From the NCBI GenBank assembly GCA_050730855.1, contig JBOHNU010000007.1:1-43926 (forward strand): DNA of 43,926 nt, given 5' to 3'. Origin of the DNA: DASRJJ01 sp050730855 (GTDB lineage: Bacteria > Patescibacteriota > Saccharimonadia > Saccharimonadales > UBA4665). The number at the start of each line of letters is the position of its first letter. Position 1 is the first letter of the stretch. Both the position numbers and the translations under genes were made by a program. Positions 38,510-43,926 of this stretch are shown one piece after another. The notes under the pieces were generated by a model. The model had not been told where the DNA came from, made no database searches, and saw only the letters and a program-made list of their open reading frames with translations.

Positions 38510-39322
38510 TTAAGGGATTGTCTTGACCACTGTCTCAAGGTCATCAGCTTTTATGTAATGAAGGATGGTATCAACAACATCTTTAGGTGCTGTATTGTAG
38601 AATCTCTCGATTTCTTGAATGTTTTGGGACAGAATAAATTTGCAAAGCCTTACATTTGGTATGAAATTAGGCCTCATGGCCAGCGCCAGAACATCATCAA
38701 CAGTTTTGACAGCTCTAATATTTATGAGAGCTTCCGTTTGCGGAAACTCCTTGCCGTTAGGTACGTCTAAAACATAATAAAAAGATGTCTGTTCGACTCC
38801 GGCGTTGCCTAGCAGCTGCTTCAGGGCGGCTTCTCGCAGTCCAGTCACTCGGATATCATCGAGCATTACAACTCTTCTGCCCTCAAGGTCGAGGTCTTCA
38901 GGTAGGGCAAGATCGTCCTGTATCGTTCGGCTTCGTTCCTCAAACGACATGCCGGCATAGTTGCCAGTCGCCATTCGCGCCTTGCTTACTTTAAAGGGAG
39001 TAAACACGGTGTCCGAGCCTAATGATCGGGCCGCAAGCCCAGCCGCAGCGGCGAACGGCTGTAATAGGCTGGCAGCGGCCGGAGGGGCAACTCTGTAGGC
39101 AGCGGAAGCAACATAAACCTCACCTACGGAGAGCAACTCATCCGGTTCGTTCAGCACTAAGTCGCCAAGCATTCTTCCATATCTACCGCCAGCCTCGCCG
39201 TCACCGAACTTGAATCGACTGTACTCATCCATAGTGGTAAAGTCGCCTGTGATGACTGGTTCAAGCTCACCCGCGTTGTGCCGGATTTCGACTTCTCCTA
39301 AGTGTTGGCTTGCGCTATACAT
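38510..39322 (-). CDS. Phosphoribosyltransferase-family protein B (PRTase_3-like)
   Basis: 270 residues, paralogue of the 34089-34949 product. LDDIRVTG at 154-161 is the PRPP motif; FKFGDG at 37-42, SAAYRVAPPAAASL around 72-85 and GNYAGMSFEER at 120-129 match PRTase A almost without gaps. The C-terminal pattern NFIPNVRLCKFIL corresponds to SFLPNARISRFVL in A. Upstream, TAGATA on the minus strand (39334-39329), overlapping the stop of the oxidoreductase gene, lies 6 nt before the ATG, so an internal leaderless promoter is possible. 8-9 bp separate it from its neighbours. Confidence 0.75.
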   Translation of the reverse strand: MYSASQHLGEVEIRHNAGELEPVITGDFTTMDEYSRFKFGDGEAGGRYGRMLGDLVLNEPDELLSVGEVYVASAAYRVAPPAAASLLQPFAAAAGLAARSLGSDTVFTPFKVSKARMATGNYAGMSFEERSRTIQDDLALPEDLDLEGRRVVMLDDIRVTGLREAALKQLLGNAGVEQTSFYYVLDVPNGKEFPQTEALINIRAVKTVDDVLALAMRPNFIPNVRLCKFILSQNIQEIERFYNTAPKDVVDTILHYIKADDLETVVKTIP

Positions 39323-39331
39323 ACTTTTTAT

Positions 39332-40405
39332 CTACGCCGTTTCGCCGATCCATTGATGGGCGTTCTCCGACTCTTCATAAAACTGCGGTATTGGAATATT
39401 TTTTGCCCTTCTCTTAAGTTCGAGTATATGTTTGGTAATTATCAACGAATTATCGATGGCAAAGAATGAATCCAACTCCTCATCCCGGCTATTACTATGA
39501 ATATTTTTCAAGTGTTTTGTAAGGTGGTCGTCATCGAGTATGAAAGTATCCAGTAGCTCGTTTCTATTGTCACGTATTTGGAGCTTAGCTTTATATCTGT
39601 CTATGCCTTGAACCGGGTCGAACTCTATTTCATATATTCGGTCTTCCGTGGTAACCGCAAGCGTTCTAATGACTGAATCATTTGAAGTTATCTGTTCGGA
39701 ACCCGTAATCCTGAAATCACCAAGAAAAGATTCGATAGTTACAGGTATCCCTTGAGCCGAGAGGTTTATTCTGAACCCCTCGTTATGAGGCTCGCCTGGA
39801 TTTTGATATAGGGAGACGTCCATAATAGATACCTTATTAAGACTAAATCCTAGGCGTTGTATCATAGCGATCATGTGAGGAAGCTCGATACCCAAAGAGC
39901 CGAGGTGCTTATCTACGAACCTGCCATTCGATACGTCTTCCAAACGGTTCTTAGATAGTTCCGCTTCGACTCGAAGCACCTTTGAGGAAAGCCGCTTGAT
40001 ATCATCTGCGACATGTGTAAGGGCAGAAGATAGATAGTAAGATTCGTTGACTATTATCTTATTTCTATAGTCCGCCAAGTCGCTGTTGTCGAGCAATTGC
40101 GTCAGTGCATCTAATTCCTCGTGGTGAGAGGCGAGCGGCTTTTCTATTAGGATTGCTCTTGGCCGGGGTTTAATTACGTTGAGGGCCCACTCTAGAGATT
40201 GCTGATGATAGGAAGCTGGCGTGGAGATATCAACGATGAGATCGCTATACTGCCGAGTCTCCTTATACAAGTCGAAGCCGTCAGCAATAGCTTGCTGTCG
40301 TTTCCGGGCATCGGTATCGTAAACGTGTATATTCCTCCCCAAAGAATGCCATATAAACGCTTTTATACGTCCTATTTTTCCGTATCCGATAACAAGGATA
40401 TCCAT
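39332..40405 (-). CDS. Gfo/Idh/MocA-family NAD(P)-dependent oxidoreductase
   Basis: 357 residues from ATG 40405 (MDILVIGYGKIGRI); a ribosome binding site AAAGGTGG precedes it, and the 13-codon longer frame is rejected. The N-terminal Rossmann fold has GYGKIG and VDISTPASYHQQ; the conserved EKP (about 88-90, in ILIEKPLASH) carries the catalytic-site Lys. The C-terminal part is the usual beta-sheet domain. Such enzymes oxidise or reduce sugars, inositols and amino-sugars at a ring hydroxyl. Here it is linked with a TIM-barrel enzyme and a shikimate-dehydrogenase-like enzyme, suggesting a cyclic polyol or keto-sugar substrate. Confidence 0.85.
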   Translation of the reverse strand: MDILVIGYGKIGRIKAFIWHSLGRNIHVYDTDARKRQQAIADGFDLYKETRQYSDLIVDISTPASYHQQSLEWALNVIKPRPRAILIEKPLASHHEELDALTQLLDNSDLADYRNKIIVNESYYLSSALTHVADDIKRLSSKVLRVEAELSKNRLEDVSNGRFVDKHLGSLGIELPHMIAMIQRLGFSLNKVSIMDVSLYQNPGEPHNEGFRINLSAQGIPVTIESFLGDFRITGSEQITSNDSVIRTLAVTTEDRIYEIEFDPVQGIDRYKAKLQIRDNRNELLDTFILDDDHLTKHLKNIHSNSRDEELDSFFAIDNSLIITKHILELKRRAKNIPIPQFYEESENAHQWIGETA

Positions 40406-40454
40406 AACACCACCTTTAGTTAGTAATTCCGATGTAGCTGACAAAGTTGAACTG

Positions 40455-41315
40455 CTAATGAGTCCAGGCCCCGCCTAAGTTGTGCACCAGCTGCTTAGTG
40501 GCCTCTAGCGATTTTACCGATGCTCCGATTTTATCTGTTTTGGCATGCGTTTCTACAGTAAAGATCAAATCCCGGATATGCAGCTTATCGATGCTCGTGA
40601 GGATTGCCTTGTAGTCGATTTGTCCTTCGCCCACGGGTGCGTAATTCTTTTTGCCTTCGCGCATAGTGAAGTCTTTGACGTGCACATAGCCCAACCTGTC
40701 AGTAACTTGCGTTAAGAACGTATCATCGATCTCCTCGCCTAGCTCAACTAGATTTGCAATATCAAGCCATAGTTTTAAACGCGAATTTTTCTGATTCTTA
40801 AGTAGATCGACCAATTGTTTTTTATCATGGACGCGGCATACCGGTTCGTTCTCTATATAAAGGTCGATATTGTATTTATCGGCAAGTTCAAGGGCAAATG
40901 TCAGCAGCGGGTCTTGAGCAAAGACAACTCCTGCATTTTCGGCTTTTCCCAGTCCCGAGAATATGCGTAGTCGCGGAATTGAAAGCTCGGACGCTATTTC
41001 AAACGTACGTTGTATTGTCTCACGCTTTTCCCTATCGTTTAGCCGAGGATTGAATCCAAAACTGTCATGTTCTATATCGGGATCATTCTCGTTGACATAC
41101 CATTTGAACAGGGGTGTCGCGGCCGCGACCAATTCGATTTTTGCTGCCTCGATAGTATGTTTATATTCTAGGACTTCCTCGTCGGTCCAAAACACCAGGT
41201 TTTTCCCTTTGACTGTGCGTAGCTCACCATAGGTGATGCCGCACTCTTGCATGACTCGAATCGCTGTATCAAGGTCGTCTGAAATTTCGTCAAAGTTGAT
41301 GCCTACCCTATACAT
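40455..41315 (-). CDS. Xylose-isomerase-like TIM-barrel enzyme (epimerase/dehydratase)
   Basis: 286 residues of the AP_endonuc_2 superfamily. The metal ligands are visible at the ends of successive strands: Glu155 in LYIENEP, Asp185 in KLWLDIANL, His212 in YVHVKDF and Glu255 in FTVETHA. Family members include sugar epimerases, inosose dehydratase (IolE) and 3-dehydroshikimate dehydratases. The neighbouring AroE-like and Gfo/Idh genes fit either an inositol-like or a dehydroshikimate-based reaction. Ribosome binding site AAGGAG lies inside the AroE-like gene, which it overlaps by 8 nt. Confidence 0.85.
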   Translation of the reverse strand: MYRVGINFDEISDDLDTAIRVMQECGITYGELRTVKGKNLVFWTDEEVLEYKHTIEAAKIELVAAATPLFKWYVNENDPDIEHDSFGFNPRLNDREKRETIQRTFEIASELSIPRLRIFSGLGKAENAGVVFAQDPLLTFALELADKYNIDLYIENEPVCRVHDKKQLVDLLKNQKNSRLKLWLDIANLVELGEEIDDTFLTQVTDRLGYVHVKDFTMREGKKNYAPVGEGQIDYKAILTSIDKLHIRDLIFTVETHAKTDKIGASVKSLEATKQLVHNLGGAWTH

Positions 41316-42171
41316 TTTTGTTAAGCTCCTTCTCCAATAAGTTATGAATCTCTGTGAGATCGTCCTGGGCTATTACTATTTGATGGTCAGTCCAAATGGA
41401 TAATGACCGAATACCTTGATAAATCATCATCCAAAGTCCGTCTATAGACGTTGCGCTCTTCTCTTTGAAATAAGTTAAAAGCGGCGTCTCCAGCGGGTTG
41501 AATACGGCGTCAAGGAACACTTTGCCCTCAAGGTTTACCGTTTCAAGGAGCCTGGCTTCAAATGGCCATGGCTCCTTGTCGACCATGCCGGCCGATGTAG
41601 CATTTATGATCAGCTGGGAATCGGTAGCTCGGTCGGCGATGTGCGAATATTCGGACAAGGTGATGCCCATGCTAGCACTCTGCTCTTGCAGCTTGCGCGT
41701 ACCTGGACTGGTTTCCATCCGATAGAGCACATTTATATGTTGCACCCCTAATTGTTTACACGCGTATATGGCTGCCCGGGCCGCGCCACCAGTTCCAAAC
41801 ACCGTAGCGGTTTCGTAGTAATCAAGCCCGCCGAAGCGCTTTACGCTTTCGACAATGCCAGTCCAATCGGTGTTATGTCCTGTTTTGGTTTCGCCAAGCT
41901 TAATTGTGTTGACGGCACCCAATTCGGATATGACAGGGTCAAAGGCGTCCAGATACTGCATGACATCTAGCTTATAAGGCAGGGTTACGTTCAGCCCTAT
42001 AAAACCTAGCGTATCCAGGGCCTTGAGCGCTTTACCAAGATTCTCGTGTTCAATGTCTAATCTTATGTGTTGATAGAAGTCAGGAATACCTGCCGCTTTG
42101 GCAAGTTCCCCGTACATAATATGGGAAACGCTATGCCCGGTAGGGTTCCCGATAAGCGCCGAATATTTCAT
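41308..42171 (-). CDS. Shikimate dehydrogenase-like enzyme
   Basis: 287 residues of the AroE family. Substrate motifs: GNPTGHSVSHIM (Ser14, Ser16), LNVTLPYKLDV (Thr63, catalytic Lys67), GAVNTI (Asn88), HNTDWTG (catalytic Asp102) and GLWMMIYQ near the end (the Gln that binds the substrate). Nucleotide motif: FGTGGAARA (126-131). All residues needed to reduce 3-dehydroshikimate or a relative are present. No other shikimate-pathway gene is visible here, so the true substrate may be quinate, aminoshikimate or another cyclitol. ATG overlaps the upstream stop (ATGA); the 3' end overlaps the TIM-barrel gene. Confidence 0.9.
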   Translation of the reverse strand: MKYSALIGNPTGHSVSHIMYGELAKAAGIPDFYQHIRLDIEHENLGKALKALDTLGFIGLNVTLPYKLDVMQYLDAFDPVISELGAVNTIKLGETKTGHNTDWTGIVESVKRFGGLDYYETATVFGTGGAARAAIYACKQLGVQHINVLYRMETSPGTRKLQEQSASMGITLSEYSHIADRATDSQLIINATSAGMVDKEPWPFEARLLETVNLEGKVFLDAVFNPLETPLLTYFKEKSATSIDGLWMMIYQGIRSLSIWTDHQIVIAQDDLTEIHNLLEKELNKNV

Positions 42172-42518
42172 AGTTGCCGCACCTCCGCTTTGATTGTTTT
42201 ATTACTGTAGTTGGCCACATGCAATACTAGCGCATATTGCCTCGAATTTCCCATACTTGTAATTTTCGTTACAACAGAATTGGGCGGATCGGGATCGGGG
42301 TTAAGTTCTACCGAAAAACCTTTGGGCGGGTTTTCTTGCGTGAAGCTCCCCAGCCTGGTGCGGGCTTGTTCCCCTGGTTTAACAATGAGACATTCTATTA
42401 GTTGTGTTTGCTTATTCTTAGGATTATCCTTCAGCAGATAATCCGCTTCGGCATTCCCATAAAAAGCGCTTAGAGACATATCCTCGTCAGCGTTTTTTTC
42501 TGACTGTTTGTCAGACAC
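42168..42518 (-). CDS. Small uncharacterised protein, first gene of the cassette
   Basis: 116 residues from GTG 42518 with AAGGAAG as ribosome binding site. Acidic N-terminus (DKQSEKNADEDMSLSAFYG), then a beta-rich part: LIECLIVKPGEQARTRLGSF and YALVLHVANYSNKTIKAEV. No family, membrane segment or catalytic motif seen. Translationally coupled to the AroE-like gene through ATGA overlap, so it belongs to the same pathway or complex. Confidence 0.6.
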   Translation of the reverse strand: MSDKQSEKNADEDMSLSAFYGNAEADYLLKDNPKNKQTQLIECLIVKPGEQARTRLGSFTQENPPKGFSVELNPDPDPPNSVVTKITSMGNSRQYALVLHVANYSNKTIKAEVRQL

Positions 42519-42604
42519 TGGATACTTCCTTTCATAGCCAGTATCGCAAAGGATGCTGGCCGTTTAGGCACCGCTAGTGTACGAGATACCCCACCCTATT
42601 AGCG

Positions 42605-42618
42605 GGTAACAAGTTACC
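42605..42618. promoter_or_regulatory. Palindrome GGTAAC-AA-GTTACC
   Basis: Six-base arms are perfect inverted copies around a 2-nt centre. It overlaps a possible -35 of the minus-strand operon. Arms share GGTAAC/GTTACC with sites at 42819 and 42866. Confidence 0.6.
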
Positions 42619-42671
42619 AAGTGATGCTTGATTGCTATATACAGGTTCCTACAAAGCAAACTTAGTCTTAT

Positions 42672-42710
42672 AATAAGATTTACGGTTGCGCCTAACGATC
42701 TTATTTTTTT
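42672..42710 (+). terminator. Terminator-like hairpin with T tract upstream of the methyltransferase gene
   Basis: AATAAGAT (42672-42679) pairs perfectly with ATCTTATT (42698-42705), and the Ts run on to 42710. The stem is AT-rich and the loop 18 nt. It would end a short plus-strand leader transcript, or insulate the methyltransferase gene; an attenuator is also possible. Confidence 0.4.
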
Positions 42711-42753
42711 CTAGTCGCCATGCGTTAACCCGTATAGTGCTTGAAGAAAAATT

Positions 42754-42790
42754 TTACTAATGTTACGATTCGTATTTGGAACATTAGTAA
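42754..42790. promoter_or_regulatory. 11-bp inverted repeat (operator or hairpin)
   Basis: TTACTAATGTT (42754-42764) and AACATTAGTAA (42780-42790) are perfect inverted copies with a 15-nt spacer. The inner part, TAATGTTAC, recurs inverted at 42867-42875. Confidence 0.6.
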
Positions 42791-42818
42791 GAGCGGGTTG
42801 AAGCGATCGCTCATTTTT

Positions 42819-42876
42819 ATGTTACCTCACAGGCAGGGAAACATACAACAGTATTTTATTTGATTGGTAACATTAC
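42819..42876. promoter_or_regulatory. Second inverted pair at the methyltransferase start
   Basis: ATGTTACC (42819-42826) and GGTAACAT (42866-42873) are inverted copies. The right copy overlaps TAACAT (42868-42873), the likely -10, which stands 6 nt before the ATG at 42880. Binding there would block transcription of the HTH-methyltransferase gene. Confidence 0.55.
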
Positions 42877-42879
42877 AGT

Positions 42880-43926
42880 ATGCTCTATTTCAAAAAAGCC
42901 GAATTAGCCGAAACCTACCACATATCCGAGAAAACAGTTACCAACTGGATTCGAGAAGCTAAAGACGGTAAGTTAGACCTGGAGCTCCACGAAGAGCAGG
43001 GCTGGGCGTGGATAGCAAACACCACTAGAAACATTGAGCTCATTGAGCAGTTGATAGAGGGACGGAAGAAGTTTCGTAATAGTCGCGGCATTAAGGCCAT
43101 CACTCCAAAACCTGGATTTTACGAGCTGTATAACCAGCAACAGATATTTGATCTTACTTCTAGTCTAGATATTTATCATGAAATACCTCTTGACTATGCG
43201 TACTTTAATGGCGGCGCGGTCTATTGGGATGAGTACACTCATCGATTGGCAGCCGAAAAAGTACCTAACTTTTTAACAAGCACCATTAAACAGCTAAAGG
43301 CCAATCAAGGCTACATTGATGATTTAATTTCCCGATATAAGCGCGTAAATATTGTTGACATTGGACCCGGTAACGCATTACCGATCAGAGGGTTACTCCA
43401 GCATCTGTTTGATCAGGGTAAACTGGGCCGGTACATCGCGCTCGATATCAGCCCAGCTATACTGGAACTCGCTGAGAGCAACATAAAGAATTGGTTTGGT
43501 TCTAAAGTTCACTTTGAAGGTCATGAGTCCGATATTAACTATGACCGGTTCACTCATCTACTTGCCGAGGATGCTTTGGGTGAGAATGCAAAGGATGTAG
43601 TCAACGTGGTATTGGCGCTTGGTGGCGGCTTCAGCAATCTGCGTTCACCCGATGACGCCTTTAAGACCATCCGTAGTAGCATGAACCGTCAAGACTTATT
43701 GGTTTACAACCTCAAGCTCGACAGTAAAACGTCCAGGCAATATTTCGATCTTGGTATTCGCACGGAATCAGGGCCTTTGGATGCTCATAAAAAGATGTTG
43801 GTCGACTTGCTTAACATTGACGAGTCGCTGTATGACGTTGAAGTGGGCTATGATGATCAACTACGCGAGCGATACATGCGACTTAGGCTCAAAGTAGCTT
43901 TGGCGATTACATTTTCTCTGGAAAAA
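42880..43926 (+). CDS. HTH - SAM methyltransferase fusion, histidine-methyltransferase (EgtD) type (partial)
   Basis: The frame runs from ATG 42880 to the window end (349 codons, no stop). Residues 1-70 form a MerR/AlpA-like DNA-binding head: YFKKAELAETYHISEKTVTNWIREAKDG, then LELHEEQGWAWIANTTRN. Residues about 110-349 resemble the Methyltransf_33/EgtD group: IVDIGPGNALPIRGLL (SAM site), RYIALDISPAILELAE, and VVNVVLALGGGFSNL. EgtD methylates histidine in ergothioneine synthesis; other members have other substrates. The fusion of a DNA-binding head with this enzyme is unusual; it may sense a product and repress itself through the repeats in its promoter. There is no ribosome binding site; the -10 lies 6 nt upstream, so the mRNA is probably leaderless. 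Confidence 0.65.
   Translation, partial: MLYFKKAELAETYHISEKTVTNWIREAKDGKLDLELHEEQGWAWIANTTRNIELIEQLIEGRKKFRNSRGIKAITPKPGFYELYNQQQIFDLTSSLDIYHEIPLDYAYFNGGAVYWDEYTHRLAAEKVPNFLTSTIKQLKANQGYIDDLISRYKRVNIVDIGPGNALPIRGLLQHLFDQGKLGRYIALDISPAILELAESNIKNWFGSKVHFEGHESDINYDRFTHLLAEDALGENAKDVVNVVLALGGGFSNLRSPDDAFKTIRSSMNRQDLLVYNLKLDSKTSRQYFDLGIRTESGPLDAHKKMLVDLLNIDESLYDVEVGYDDQLRERYMRLRLKVALAITFSLEK

Larger units (their letters stand above)
42519..42879. promoter_or_regulatory. 361-bp divergent control region
   Basis: Separates the minus-strand cassette from the HTH-methyltransferase gene. It holds no gene I can support. It contains a palindrome, two inverted pairs built on the same half-site, and a terminator-like hairpin, each listed separately. 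A possible minus-strand -35 (TTGTTA) overlaps the palindrome at 42605. Confidence 0.6.

Noticed and set aside
40406..40444. Longer start of the Gfo/Idh gene
   Set aside because: ATG 40405 follows AAAGGTGG and starts exactly at the Rossmann strand.

Overview
The window most likely comes from a Candidatus Saccharibacteria-like member of the Patescibacteria (CPR). The main reason is the compact type IV secretion (T4SS) operon at 24.9-33.0 kb: VirB2-like pilin, VirB6-like membrane protein, PrgI-family protein, TraC-like protein, VirB4, M23 peptidase, VirD4-like ATPase. This set and order is typical of that phylum. TGA is an ordinary stop here (it ends virB4 and prgI's upstream neighbour), so this is not a TGA-recoding CPR lineage. 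Ni-superoxide dismutase, Ku/LigD and a large secreted glycosidase suggest an environmental rather than host-associated lineage. The taxonomic call is inference. I saw no tRNA, rRNA or CRISPR array.

0-18.2 kb, housekeeping and envelope/stress genes: an IS30-type transposase tail, trmD, the sodN-sodX pair (Ni-SOD and its maturation protease), a membrane alpha/beta hydrolase, a VOC protein, a Ku-LigD-DUF1772 operon (non-homologous end joining), a PdaC-like polysaccharide deacetylase, a DUF1622 protein, a Ca2+/cation antiporter, a CapA-like protein, a small membrane protein, and a 1680-residue secreted FnIII/DUF4038/LamG protein.

18.4-24.8 kb, accessory block: a P-loop kinase-like protein, a 52-codon gene translationally coupled to a single-HKD PLD protein, two XRE repressors, a coupled pair of unknown genes behind a long inverted repeat, a 1083-residue KAP-family NTPase, and a small membrane protein. 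This looks like a defence or mobile-element neighbourhood.

24.9-33.0 kb, T4SS operon on the plus strand, with overlapping or nearly touching genes. The virB6-like gene is split by a +1 frame change at a C6 run.

33.0-43.9 kb, the most unusual part: a mainly minus-strand cassette with a DUF3182/ATP-grasp-like protein, two paralogous phosphoribosyltransferases, two HAD phosphatases, a 2H phosphoesterase-like protein, a nucleotidyltransferase-like protein, a Gfo/Idh/MocA oxidoreductase, a xylose-isomerase-like TIM barrel, a shikimate-dehydrogenase-like enzyme and small unknowns. It is divergent from an HTH-methyltransferase fusion of the histidine-methyltransferase (EgtD) type. I read it as a candidate pathway for a nucleoside-like or cyclitol-like small molecule, partly resembling the PRTase/ATP-grasp/HAD modules described next to Ter stress genes, but with no Ter protein in view. 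The 361-bp divergent promoter carries several GTAAC/GTTAC inverted repeats. Many genes in the window also have a -10 box 6-8 nt before the ATG, which predicts leaderless mRNAs.
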